Shown: positions 34,836 to 46,720 of the stretch, piece after piece
Layout: each line of letters begins with the position of its first letter
Numbering within the stretch: the first letter of the stretch is position 1
Source of the DNA: Ischnura elegans
Lineage: Eukaryota; Arthropoda; Insecta; Odonata; Coenagrionidae
DNA length: 64,000 nt
Direction of reading: 5' to 3'
Assembly (NCBI RefSeq): GCF_921293095.1
Contig: NC_060249.1
Location: 79,061,907 to 79,125,906 of the forward strand
Position numbers and translations under genes: made by a program
Notes under the pieces: model-generated
Database searches by the model: none
What the model was told of the DNA's origin: nothing
What the model saw: only the letters and a program-made list of their open reading frames with translations

Positions 34836-36656
34836 ATAATAATTCAAAGCCCATTTCTTTTAAGTTTTTTTCATTCCCCCCTCCCTAGCCGATTATTTTC
34901 TCTCGAATCCTCCCTCTCTCTCGCCATCCTTTCTTTTTAGAATTCCTCCATTCTTCGCCATCGCGTTTGTCTCCTCCCTCGTCCCGCATAGCTGCCCATC
35001 TCTTCGTCTGTCGTCGGGAAGAGGCAGATGCGTTCTGCGCGTGGGACGAAGGTTTCCAATAGGAAGGAGAAGAAGAAGGGTGGTGCGTTTTGTACGTCCG
35101 CTGGGACGACCGAGTGGGAGGTGATGAAAAGAAAACCTTAAGGGCGACTTAATCCTTTTTTTCAGCCCAGATGCGAAGCGTGGAAGATGGCGGATGTCAA
35201 GTGAATTGAAGGGGATTGAGCGGAGGACGCGGAATGGTCGTGTATACGATGGAGAAAGGAGGGCTGGGAAGGGATGGAAGAATTGGAGGAATAGCGGGAA
35301 GAAAAGCTGTCCTCCAAACACACTCACACAAGCTGTCTGTAGAATTTCAATGGATACAAGAGCGCGCCGAAGGCTTGTGGATTAATTTCATGAAGGAGAA
35401 GTCTCGAAACATTTTTTTCCTTTGAGGAAAAGTTATATTGTGACCAAGTCCAGGAAACTGAAATTAATTGCTTTAAAATTTTCGCGTTAGCGGCTGATAT
35501 GCTTTCGATAATATTTAACGTGCAAGGTAGATGTTTCTACGTTTTCTGGCGAAGGTAATCCATGTGTTGGCGCCCAATACCTTAGAGTAATCGTTGAAGT
35601 TATGCTCACGTGGAAAAATATTTTTATTCGTGGCGGCGATAGTGACTACGTATTTCTGTCACTTAGAGCTACAGTTTCATATTCCTACCAATTATTGTGT
35701 GTATGTCTACGCCATATGATTTAGCGTTTAAGTCGATGGGAAAATAAAAGTAAAATCTCAGTAATAACTGCTGTTCTGCATCGTGATTAGAAATCAATTT
35801 AGGTTCAATGACAGCACCTAAAATTGTGTGCCATCATTTAGTTTTGCTCATTTTAAAAATTATATATATGTTATTTTTAATGTGGATTTTGGTTTAAGAA
35901 GAAAAGGGTCGGAAATGAAGTTATTAAAAATTTCTGGATGTTAAATACCGTGACCTGAAAAACGGGTGAGTCTCCTCCTTTTTATTTTTTTTGGAGGATT
36001 CTATTTCCCTTGTATTTAAGAGGGAAATTTTTGGTCATGGTGATTTAATTTTATCGCATCGTTAGACGCGAAATTGAATTTTTTGGAATGAGCCTGAATC
36101 ACGTTCTTCCAACTTTTGCTGCCATTCGAGTTTCCGGCAGTACTTAAAAACTTGAGATTGTGAAATAGCGATGAAACGGCAGAACGGCCTTTTGAGCGAA
36201 GCGTCATGGACTAGATTGCTATAACGTCTCTTTTTCAAGACAGTGGGAAGCTCTCTCAAGTTTTCCCATAGAGTCGTTTTAGAAGTGAAGACGCCCCGAA
36301 GTTTTTTTTCTTTCTTGCCCCTGGGCTGCGAGGTTATTATGGTCCACTCAAAACTGCATGATTGCCTGCTTTTTTTCCCCGAACTCCGCTGTGTAGCAGA
36401 TGCGTGTCAGTGTTATGATGAGTGCCATGGAGTCGTAGTAATGACGTGGCCCGCATTCAGTCAAGAAGAAGTTTCTGTGTACCCCGGTGGAGTATTATAC
36501 CCAGAGGTCGTTTAACATCGTTATGGCTGTTCCGACCCGTGCATACGTGTGATGCGTGTATATTCATGTTTTTTCAATTATAACCCATAAGTTGTTCATT
36601 CCCCTTTAGTGTGGAAGTCTTTTTCCTTGGAAAATATTTGTTTAATATGTATTATT
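34836..36656. other. Non-coding sequence, nothing recognised
   Basis: A pyrimidine-rich block at about 34876-34980 faces a 144-codon - strand frame that follows the base skew. The rest is AT-rich without recognisable features. Confidence 0.5.
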
Positions 36657-36854
36657 ATACTCGGTGGCGGTGGGGTAAAGTCCTCGCCTGCCAAACCGAA
36701 GGTCGTGGGTTCGAATCCCGCCTGGGTAGGTGATCCCTATCCAGGGCATGGATGTTTGTGTTGTACCTACTTTGTTAATATTGGAAGCCCTCTTTGTAAA
36801 AGGCCGTCATGTGCTGTTTAAGGGGAAGTTGATAATAAATAAATAAATAAATAA
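36657..36854 (+). mobile_element. tRNA-Gly-derived SINE, copy 2
   Basis: The better-preserved copy. The head has GGTGGCGGTGGGGTAAAG, then TCCTCGCCTGCCAAAC with a GCC anticodon loop, then a good B box GGGTTCGAATCCCG. This closely follows the tRNA-Gly(GCC) D-arm, anticodon arm and T-arm order. The body holds GTAGGTGATCCCTATCC, CATGGATGTTTGTG and a 3' block GCCCTCTTTGTAAAAGGCC. The last block matches copy 1 at about 7455-7470. It ends in a simple (AAAT)n tail at 36833-36854, usual for LINE-mobilised SINEs. The internal A and B boxes could still recruit RNA polymerase III. No target-site duplication was found. Confidence 0.88.
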
Positions 36855-37089
36855 TCCTGTCGTAATATCGGTAGGCCTGACTTTCCACGAAACTAGCAGG
36901 GAACACACCCATAAATAGCAGCTTGAACAACACTTTTTTGTGTCACTTCAGTACCTTATTGAATACAACCTATCATCCTAAAATGCAAATAAAAACTTTT
37001 GGTCATGACATCAAAACATTAAGAGACGAGTGTTTCAAACATATTCTGGTGATATTTGTGGTTACGCGCTATTAGCTATTGTTGAATTA

Positions 37090-37200
37090 GAGTTTGAGGC
37101 TGAGCCTGCCATCGTCCTCCATTCTATCCCTGAAGACGATGGTAGACTCAGCCTTCGAAACGTTGCGTCCAGTTGCCCTAAGCAACAACCGGTGGGAGAC
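37090..37200 (+). mobile_element. Hammerhead-like module in a retroelement terminus
   Basis: CTGAAGAC (37130-37137) is followed by stem GATGG/CCTTC (37138-37142 with 37152-37156, one U-U mismatch) and then GAAAC (37157-37161). That order matches the hammerhead core CUGANGA, stem II, GAAA with one extra base. An alternative, more stable fold pairs GGCTGAG with CTCAGCC and GCCATCGTC with GACGATGGT (37098-37153), giving about 15 base pairs. GTTGC/GCAAC forms a further hairpin at 37172-37186. The following GGGAGACCCGATAAAT resembles Penelope-like terminal sequence. The open frame of 168 codons across it is not considered coding. Confidence 0.48.
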
Positions 37201-37744
37201 CCGATAAATTACTCCTTCAGACTAATGTCTATTGTTTACGTCAAGTCGCATGATAATAAATTGGAAATGGGTACTACAGGAGAGCATAATTTCACCTTCA
37301 GCTTTGCCGATACCAAACATATTTCGACTTTTGTCTCCATCTGCTCGTTTCCTCATTTCGTTCGGCTGATCCTGACTCCAGAAGGTCGCGGTGAAGACAG
37401 AAGCGAGAATAAGTCGGGAGGCGATTTTTTTACCGAATGCTCGGAGTCGGGGGGAGGAGATCCTTCGGCGATATCACTGGGAGTAGAGGTCGAGATCCAG
37501 AAAGAGATCGGCCTCGGTCGGCGACGCATCGGATAGTGAATGAATACGTCACGAAGCCTCTCCTTTTCTCTGCACCTTTCGTCGTCCTCAAACCCCCTCT
37601 CATTCCCTCCCTGTGCATCACCCTATGGCGTGGGTTGAGATAATACATTTCTCGGCGGCCGGCTGAGATAGTACTCTTGTGGCTCTTCTTCCCATTCCGT
37701 CTTAACCTTGTGCCCTTCCCATTTAAGGGCTTGCACGATTCCGT

Positions 37745-37761
37745 GGGAGTCGAACCCGGGT
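37745..37761 (-). repeat. Isolated B-box-like sequence
   Basis: On the - strand the segment reads ACCCGGGTTCGACTCCC, a good RNA polymerase III B box. No A box lies at the expected distance upstream on that strand (toward 37800), and no cloverleaf forms. It may be the end of an older SINE head whose body would continue toward 37640, or chance. Confidence 0.22.
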
Positions 37762-40700
37762 CTTTTTTTCCGCGAATATTTCCTTTCCCCCCTCCCTATA
37801 CCCTCCTGCCTCTTTGTGCCCGCCATCGTGAAATCGGAGGATAGGATATCCCCACCCGCCATTGAAAAAAATAAAAGAAAGAAAAGTATGAACTTGTCCA
37901 TTTGACCTCGATGTCGGGTTTTAGGCTATTCATATATGCGGATCTGTGAGGCTTATCTCTTCGTATTCCATTTCGCGTCTTTGCGTGGAGCTCTTTCAAG
38001 TCACTGACCAGATAAATTGTTTTCCATTTAGAGTCTGTCAATAAAGAACAATTTGAGATCGGTCAATATACGAATCGTGAAACGTATACGATGTCAATCT
38101 ATAAAGCTTATGGCCTAATTATTGCGTTTATTGCTTAATTAACTCGTTGATGATAGATCTGTGTTTTCACCGTCAAATCGTAGAAGGCTATAATAATGCC
38201 ATACTCGGTGGCAATGAAGAATGTCATAAATTAATTGGAGTTTCACCCAGCCTCTGTCTCTGAAATTGCAATAATTAAAAAAAAGTATTGCTCGTATTTA
38301 ACACTTATTTGATTTAATTTTTATATTCTTATAGTGGCCAAGAATAGATTTCATTTATATCCTGCAAAGAGATCCTAAGGCCTGCTATAAATTGCACATG
38401 CAGAGGTGTTCCGTTCTTTTTATTATTTTTTCGTTAAATTCCGCATTCCTGCTTGCTGTTTAACCCTCACCTATACAATTCAAGGTTGTGGGTACGTTCA
38501 ATTCCACACTAATTGCAGGTATAATATCGGTGTTACACTATCGGTTTATATCTCTTCAGCTCTTCTCGCGTGTCGTGATGCAGTCAAGGAGGACCTGTTT
38601 CTTTAGGAGAATTGTTTTTTTTTTTTCAAAGTCCCAATGAACAAAATCTCTTTATTTCCATGATTGGATTAACCTCACGAGCTAGTTTACTCTTTATGAC
38701 CGCAACCCCTTATTTATTTAACGTCCGTTCGGTCGTGGAAGGGTCTTAATTTTCTCGTAACGCTTTTTTTAAAGAGTCCGAGCACACGAAGGCGTCGCCG
38801 GGCGCCATCTTCCTTCTCCTTGGCATCGGGGAATCACGCGACGACAGGCGGCTGCGAACCTCAAGATCTCTCTCGTCTCCTCCCCATTACTCCCCCCTCA
38901 TTTTCTCCCACCCCTTCCTCCCTCTCTCGGGCGACGAAGTAAACTCTTTTAAGCTGTAGCCTTTAATGGGGGAATAGTCATTGGCGTGACTCGCGAGACA
39001 AAACGGAGTGAGAGGAGAAGACATGGAAAGGAGAGATGATGCGAGAGGATCTTTTCTTTCGAGAAACACGTCGACAGAGAGATAGACTAGAATATTAAAT
39101 TTATTATTGTGAGTCCCTTAGGAACATACATGATTAAACATACAATACGATTGGAAGATTTACATGATGCATCAATGCCACAAAATCCGAGAATCCGAAT
39201 AGTGTCCATTAGGCACAAGCATGATTTACGTAATGCATCAAAATCGCAGAATCCGACATAATATTTTGCAAAATATTTAACAGGGAGGCAAATGTACTGT
39301 GAATAAACATAAAAATCTGATTTTGAACAGTCTAGCATAATATTTAGTTTACGTGTAGTAATATTTCATGGTATTTCTTTTTCAATTTACTTGCATTTTC
39401 AAATTTTTTTACGTATATATATTATTTATTCCATATTTCGAAAAGATTGATCTAGAAGTCCTAGTATAGACTAATATTGGATAGTTTGGCATGTAATGTT
39501 CTTCCATGTGCCTTGCTGGACGTTTAATTGTTCTAGCATTATAATGCATATTTCGGTGTAAATATGTGGGAAGTTCTGTCGTTATTAATTTGTACGTGAA
39601 AGTTGCCTTAAGAAGTAAGGAAGATATAGGGACACGCAGATTCTCTGATCCTCATGTGTTTTAGCTCTTCTTGTTTTCCTACTCGTGAAATTGTTTGAGA
39701 TAGAGTCTGGCGGATATTCCGTAAAAGACGATGGTATGAAGCGAGAAAGATTTCGCAGCAAAGACGAGGACTGGAGATATTTTAGTGGGGGTACTCAATG
39801 GGGTCGGGGAACAAAATGTGTAAATGCCTGACAAGATGAATTGTACCAGTTACACAAGGGATTTCAACCGTGGAAACCTTTTCTTGACGAGACTGTGAAG
39901 TGTAGCTTAATTAGAGACATCACTGAAATTAAATGAAGCAAATTTATGCTAGTTGCCTGTATAATGGACTGGTGCGTAATTAAATCACTCAGCTTGATTA
40001 GTTGGTCTGCTCTTCTAAAAGTTAAATAATATTTTTGCACAGAATACATGTTATCTTGGTCCATCTTATCTCATATATTTTTATGAATCCCTAATTAACT
40101 TGTCATAACATCCTTAACCTCGAGCCATTTTCAGTTAATTTTATAACATGCCTAAGCGGAACGGTGTGCAATAATCTTATTCTGCATAGCATGTGGCCCA
40201 TTATACAATATCGCCGTCAACATCCTGATTCCCGGGAGCACCCCCGCTGTCAACTAATGTAAACTAATGTCGGTTGTGGTGCGAGCTTCTGGGAAAGTTC
40301 TGCAAAAAACAGGGCCATATCCCCCTTTTATATTTCATTTTGAACACTACATGGTTAGCACAGCAGGCTCTGAACGCGATAGGAAGGACCCTACCTGTTG
40401 AAACTACATGTTCTCCGCTACGATCAAATCACGTTCCTGCCTTTGCTCTTTCCCCTCATGATCTCGCGCCGCCATTTCATGTGCACTCCCTGAGGTGGCG
40501 TGTTCCTTCGCAGCACCATGCGAATGATGGCTATCTTTCAAGGAACTGTTCTGACTACCATGATGTCTTGTTTTTCTAGCACCCCACGCTAATGCCTAGT
40601 GAGCTCCAGTTGCTAATCGACGGTGACGTCCGGATTGCAACTTGGTAGTTAATCCTCAGTATGGTTTTCTTGCATGGCGGCAGATTAATGTGAAGCCGCG

Positions 40701-42596
40701 TTGAGGATTATGCTAGGCAGTTCTTGTTACGTTAGTCGTCTGTTTCTTCGCGTTTAAAATCTGGCCAATCGTAGCGAGCGAGGTTTATATAATCGAAGGA
40801 CAGCCACAAGATGTGCATTTAATGCAGTTTTCAACGGTGCTGTTATTCTAGCACATTGCTGAAAAGTGAAAAATATGATGTCCAAATCATATTCAGCGTA
40901 CCGTTTAGTTGTATTACGTAATATTGTGTCCACTTGTGCACAATGTCATAGATGCGGTTTCAGTAGGTCCAGAATTTGCAAATCAGTGCTCGTTATTTTT
41001 CATCCTCCGCGATGAAATTCACATAAACGAGCCTGAAATAGCCAGTATTTTACTTAATTTATCGTGACCGAGAGTAAATTATTGGATCAAACGTCAATGT
41101 CATTCATAAAAACATTGCCTCGTCTTTTACCGGATGTTAACTTCGTTAAATGACTTTGATATGGCCCCAATAATTCATTTATTTCTTCTCGGAACGATGA
41201 CCTGTGTCCAATTGCGTATCAATATATTGACGGTTTGCATCGCATTTAAAGAGCCGTCGAAACTAGTGTTTGACTCGTTATATCTCCATGAAAAACAGTG
41301 ATTTAATTTCCTCGATCTGTCCACCTTGATGATCAATGATACGGATGACGCCCAGGGTCTTTTGATTCTACCGATTGGAGTACTGTTGTGCCCACAATAA
41401 CTTGCTCTTTGTAAACTGGTCTTTAAACGTGGCACGGTTGCGATGAGTGCGACTCGGTGTCCACAATCGAGACTCCCGACGAGCTCACCAGGAGGCGGGT
41501 GGGAGGTTCTCATAGTAGTTCTCAAAGGGGAGAGAAAGACGTCTGAAGCGGGCGAAAAAACGAAAATGCATTACGATTGCGAGCACGCAGGGTGTATCTC
41601 CTGCATTCCTCCATCTTTCTTCAACTGACACCTCCCCTCTCTTACTCTCTCCTCAAAACTCGACTCTCTCGCTCGGGAAGGTCTCTAGAATGGCGGAGTT
41701 TTTATCCGTCTAGCTCGCTGAAAGAGGGAGAAGTAGTTGGAGGCTAAAGGAAGCAATGGTCTCCTTTCGCTCGTCCTTGATCAATGCACTTTGACTGGGC
41801 CCGGTATCTGTGCTAAGGATTGCCATTGGAGGAGGATGGAAGAGGAGAGAAGGTGGAGGCATCCTTAAGGGTGTGGAGGAGCTGGAGAGGACGGATGGAT
41901 AGCTGGTCGGAAACAAAGGACAATGAGGGAGGATCGAAGGGGGAGAGAGGGTCGCTATGAGACGAGAGGAGAGAAAGAAGAGAGTGCCTGAGGAAGGAGC
42001 AAGATAGGGGGAGCTGAAGGGTGTAATTGAAGTTAACAGTAGTGGTAACATCTCTTGTATTGTTCGGAAGGCCACATCTATTGTGGGGACCATTATGATC
42101 CCCCTTTTAGAAGTGTGCGTTTCGAAGAGTGGGAAGTCAAAGAGGCATCCCATTGGTGAGGTGATAAGGTCACTGCTTCGGTCATGCGATAGAGGGGAGG
42201 AGGGAACTAAATATCACGGCGTGGGCGTTCATGAGGATACTTGCCCTTAAAATCCAAGCTTCTGCGATTGGCGCAACTTTTCGTTATCACGCGATTTTTC
42301 CATCTTGAACCGTTGTGATTTCAAGGAGTGGTAGGTCAAAACAGGTGGTTAACTTGAAACTATAGCCCCTACGTTTTGATAGAGCGTAATTCTTTCCTCG
42401 TGAATTGTCTCGTTTCGAATGAATTGGGAAGTCGATAATCAAATTGTTGCAAACTGCCGCTATTGGCATGTTCCGTTTTTGTGTGTGGCAAATTGAGTAG
42501 CTGTTCACGTGAATGTTATGTTGGTGTTAATGTTTACCGTACGGTTGTATTATTTTGTTTGCAATATTTCTAATATGTGGTTTTTCTTTTATTCCA
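37762..42596. other. Non-coding sequence, nothing recognised
   Basis: It includes a GC-rich patch at about 38780-38930, a purine tract at about 41700-42020 that explains the 147-codon - strand frame at 41710-42153, and otherwise AT-rich intron-like DNA. Confidence 0.5.
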
Positions 42597-42597
42597 G

Positions 42598-42658
42598 GTG
42601 CGTTTTCTCTTCCACCTCCCGTTTTTGGGAGGCCGTGTACACAATTATGGCGTTGTTG
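42598..42658 (+). other. Candidate exon with start codon
   Basis: The acceptor is strong: branch-like TTCTAAT, then TTTTTCTTTTATTCCAG ending at 42597. A candidate donor TTG|GTGAGC follows at 42658/42659, leaving a 61-base exon. It contains ACAATTATGG with ATG at 42647 and A at -3, so the first residues would be M-A-L-L before the donor. A perfect hairpin CCTCCC/GGGAGG lies at 42615-42632. Strand and position fit a second exon joining the leader at 8674-9258. CAG|GTGCGT at its edge could alternatively be another ratchet-type junction. Unspliced, the frame stops after 11 codons. Confidence 0.3.
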
Positions 42659-44374
42659 GTGAGCATGGCACACAAAATTTGATTGTCCTATGCTATTCAG
42701 CCTAGGAAAATTCTATTTTAGGGTTGACTTCGATATTCAGAAGCCATACTCTGCCCCTGGTCGTACCATTTAAATTAATTTTTTTGCGAGTTTGAATTTG
42801 TTTTTTTTTTTTTACCGCTTCTTTTACATGGCCTTAGATAACTAGCTTTACAACTGGTGTTTGCTTTTACAGTCAGCGTAAATTGATTTAAGTTTCATAT
42901 TACCTTCGTCATTTTATCGCACCAAAAGTTACATAATTTGCCTCCGTATGCCTAAGTAGGTGGTGAACATGAACTTGGTTGATGACTTCCACGACTCATG
43001 CCTTGGAATTTCATCGGGACACCAATGTATCTTTTGTCACTACCCACCGCATTTTTTCGTCTATTATTGATAGTAAACTAATATTAATTCAGGTTTTCGC
43101 ATTTTGTAGTTCGCATGCATCATTAAATTCCTCCTTAATCTAGTATAACGACCTTATCCATAAAATCTTGAACTGCTGCCATGAATTTCACGTGCGGGAT
43201 AACGTCGAGAGTCATAAAAGTTGACGTCCTTAGGACGAATTTCGAACAGAACCAAATGAATTGCCTCGGTCATCCTCTTTTTAGTGGTTGTTTTTGATGG
43301 AAGTAGTTTTTTATGATTACATGGCACATGAGGCATTCTTATATTGCTTTCAATACTTGTAATAATTTTGTGCTCTCTTGTATATTTCATGTAACAGCAA
43401 GAAGTGATATCTTAAAAAAATTAAAAGATAGTGAATAGCTTGAGACGTATTAAATACCTATCAGCTTCATGATATGATCTATTCAATAGGTACAGTGTAC
43501 CCTCGAAATGTAAATTCTGTGTAATTGTCTAGGCAATTAACTTCGTCCTTTATCAAGCAGGCTTCAGTAATCGTGACTAAAATTCCTATATTCTTAAGTC
43601 TAAGCCAGACCCTCTTAAGACTCGCTTTGACCTCATTATCTAGTCACCTGTATATAGCTTTACAGCGGTGAAGGTTTTCGTCAATATGGTCGAGTTGTAA
43701 AACATTTTGCTGAATGCTAGTGGACGGAACACACATATAGTGCTGAAATGCGTGTGGTGTATAATATGTTAGTCCTGCATGCAGGTAAGCTTGGGTTGAT
43801 TATTTACCCTATTTCGTTCGTGAGTTGGAGATATGGAGATATTTTCATGATTTTTTTCCGGACGAATGTCTCCATCTATTCAATCCTATGCTATTCAATC
43901 CGTGAGACCGATAAATTCTATTTCTCATCTTGTCTTTCTTCTCACCATTTTCCCGTAGTGCGCCTTACCCATGGCCCCTTGAATACTTCCGTGTTTTAAT
44001 CCCTCCTTACCGTGATCTCAAATTTCTTTCCCGCACCCTGTCGCAGCTGAATTCTCTCCCTTGTCGTCCCTCCGATGCGCGACTACCTCCGCTGTACGTG
44101 GGACGTGCGTATGCTGCGCATTTCCTTTTCAAACCCTCCGAGAGTGACGGTCTTGTATATATATCACGCTTTTGACCCTTCCAACCCGCGGAATCCTCCG
44201 GGGAAAGAAAAAAGGCTTGTCCGCTTGCCTCTTGCATGTCTCCCTTTCCATTCCTCCCGTTTTCCCTCGGACTTCCTGAATACCTTTTACCTTGCTTGCT
44301 CCGGCGAACGATGCGACGTCCTCGCGTTTCGCTCCTTCTCCCCACGGACGTATCCTCCTTCTCCTTTCTGATGC
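42659..44374. other. Non-coding sequence, nothing recognised
   Basis: Contains a T13 run at about 42801-42813 and a CAGGTAAGC at about 43785 with a poor pyrimidine tract. The GC-richer block at 44040-44370 has opposing frames of about 90-130 codons without motifs. Confidence 0.5.
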
Positions 44375-44445
44375 CTTGATGTACATCTACATATGACTTC
44401 ACTAGCCCCCTCAGTAGATGAGTGGCGGGAGCTGTTGAGACACCA
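44375..44445 (-). mobile_element. Retroelement 3' end remnant with GTAGAT-type tail
   Basis: The + strand reads GATGTACATCTACATA, then CTAGCCCCCTCAGTAGATGA and GTGGCGGGAG. Read on the - strand, a GC-rich hairpin-prone block is followed by a (GTAGAT)-like tail. I recall closely similar CATCTACATCTAC plus 'GCCACCT..GGTGTGTGGCGGAG' sequence as a dispersed repeat end in arthropods. The tail is short here and the copy is diverged. Confidence 0.38.
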
Positions 44446-46610
44446 GTCTCTAACCTGTCAAGAGATATTAAAGTGTTCGTTCGGGGTTTTATATGGCCTA
44501 ATTTTTATTGAAGAGCTGTGTGACCTGTGGGAAAAACAAATTCCAAAAACAATAGTTTCTCTCTTATTCTGACGTTTCTGTAGAACTAAGAAATTGGTGC
44601 AAAAACCAAATATATTTCCAGGCCAGATTGCAAGTTGCCATAGACGGATTTGAAGCCCATGAAGTCCAACAACAAGGAAATCCTGTATTTGCACAGAACC
44701 GTTGAATTCGTTATTTGCGCCAGACTTGGAAATCAATGGGAAGTAGCTGGGAATCGCACTTTTGAATCGGATGTATCATACCTGTTTGCATCATCGTATT
44801 ACGTATAAGGAAATGTGGATTGAAACTATTTCAAAATTTCAGTGCAAACGCTTAAAACTTGTAGAAAAAAAGCGAAAAATCTTTTAATAAAATTAATAGA
44901 TAGCAGGTTAATACATACTTGCTTTCTCTGGCCACTCTCACCCCATCGTGTCTCTCCTTATCCATCTCCTTTTCCCTCATCTCTTCTCTTGACGGAAAAA
45001 CCTAGTCCATGAAAAAAAAATGTGGTCGAGTTTGTCTTCGGCCATCGCGACTCCGCTTGGGAGAGAATGCATTTTGCAAATTCCACCGTTGTACCCACCG
45101 TTTCGATTTAATGAGGCCGAGGTGGAAGGGAAAAAAAACTCGGAATTTTGTGCTCTGTCGTGCCATAAATCCCTGTTTTCACTTGAGCATTGATCGACTT
45201 GGTCGCATATAATAAAGAGGAGGTTCGCGAATGAGGTGGACAAGGACGCTAATTTGGTTCTCTCTTCAATCCTATTTTTTTGCTAAGCTAACGTCTCCGT
45301 GAACACGGTTATTTATGTTGACTTCCTTCTTATTTTGCGGTAGCATAATTGAGTGACTCGGCTCGAGATAATAGTTTCGCTAGCTGTCGAGTATTGTCTT
45401 CACTTGAAAGCTTAAACTCCATTGTTTACCGCAGAATGTACGTGGGAGTGAGTGGAAAGCATTTTTCTCGTTAGCATGGGTAAACTTGGAAATGAAAATT
45501 CACGTTTCATTTTGTTTATTGGTGATCTACTCAAGTTTGGCTGACATTTGAGTATAAAAATATTACATGTAAGTTGAACCGTGATTACTTGCACTTAGAA
45601 GTTAAAAATGAATCTTGTTTAAATGATAAGTGTCTATTCGCTGTTAATGAGTAAATAAGTTTGCAATGGCGCATTATTCTCCTGAAAGTGTCGGTCGAAA
45701 TTAGTGGGAAATGGACGCCATTTCTTTATTTTTTCCATTCCATTACAATAATTTTGGTCTTATATAACCAACAAATTCCTTATTATAGTAATTATGAGTT
45801 ATTTTTAGTGACATTGCTAGGTTTATTTCAACCATTCACACGTATTTGAAGTCGAAGTCACCCATGACATGTCCAAGTTTAATGTTATGTACTCTATTGC
45901 GTAAAACTTAGTTATTACTGATCAATTATGAATTTTAACAATCACTGCTTGGTTATCATGTGGTGAATAGGAAAATAATTTTCATATTTTATTTTAAATT
46001 TATTCAAGACGACAGGCTTCGATTACCATGTTTTAATACTTGGGCATGATCAACATCCATCGACCGAAGTATACCTTAACATACGTATGCTTTTCTGAAA
46101 AAGTTTGTTAGTGAACATTACGGCTCGGTTTATATTTGTAACAGATATGATAAAGCTTTCAAAAAATGTTGTTCGATAGAATGCGGAGTGGAGCGTCGGC
46201 CATAGTGGGCGTTCATGGTCGTGCCCTTCAGCCGCCCATAGTCCCGCCTTCCCCCGCTCAATCCTCCGCTTCCCCTTTGTCTGTCTTCACTCGAGCGTCT
46301 TCATCCCTTTCTACACTCCCTTTCATCCTCGCGCTCCTTCAAGTCCTCTTCTTCTTCTTCCTCCCTTTTGAGTCTTCGGCACCCCCTCCCCCATTTTTCT
46401 GTCCTCTCCTTATGCACTCTGTCTCGACTTCCTCTCCAAATATCCTCAAGCCTCTCTCATCGCTCTTTTACGATACATCGTATCTCGCTCTCGCCTACCG
46501 TTCGCTAACGGAACTAGTATTAATGGAATACCGAGCTCTTGAGACGGATTTTTTTATGGAAGGAGACTATTCGTAATTAATTTCAACCGATTCAGGTGTG
46601 ATACGGTCTA
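44446..46610. other. Non-coding sequence, nothing recognised
   Basis: AT-rich, with a pyrimidine tract at about 46230-46430 that explains the frame at 46166-46576. Nothing was recognised. Confidence 0.5.
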
Positions 46611-46720
46611 AGTTCGACGTATTGAAACAAAATGTAGTTGCGCTTTTCCACAATTATATATTGCGTACGACGAGTTTCGGCTCTTGAGCGATCATCTGGT
46701 CCAAGGAATTTCAGTTCATG
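46611..46720 (-). mobile_element. Hammerhead-like module of a Penelope-like or related element
   Basis: On the - strand the core reads CAGATGAT (46691-46698), then GCTC, AA, GAGC, then C-GAAAC (46674-46678), followed by TCGTCGTACG and AATTGTGGAAAAGCGC. A sequence GATGAT, self-complementary arm, GCCGAAACTCGTCG, then TTGTGGAAAA is one I recall as a recurrent retroelement terminal motif in arthropods. The four-base arms leave only a two-base loop, so the true stem is at most three pairs and probably inactive. The first core base is A where U is required. Confidence 0.55.

Larger units (their letters stand above)
9259..42597 (+). other. Hypothetical long first intron
   Basis: If exon 1 ends at 9258 and the exon candidate at 42598 is real, these 33 kb are one intron. 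Supporting points are the strong donor at its start, the strong acceptor with a CTAAT branch point at its end, a ratchet-site candidate at 12325 on the same strand, and the lack of convincing coding exons between. All of it is inference from motif order. Other exons could lie inside. The repeats and foldback elements listed separately fall within it. Confidence 0.25.

Noticed and set aside
36661..36725. Functional tRNA-Gly gene
   Set aside because: The T-arm and anticodon region are present but the acceptor stem is missing, and the body plus (AAAT)n tail show it is a SINE.
37030..37536. 168-codon + strand ORF
   Set aside because: It runs through a strongly structured hammerhead-like retroelement segment and changes composition abruptly. 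No motif is visible.
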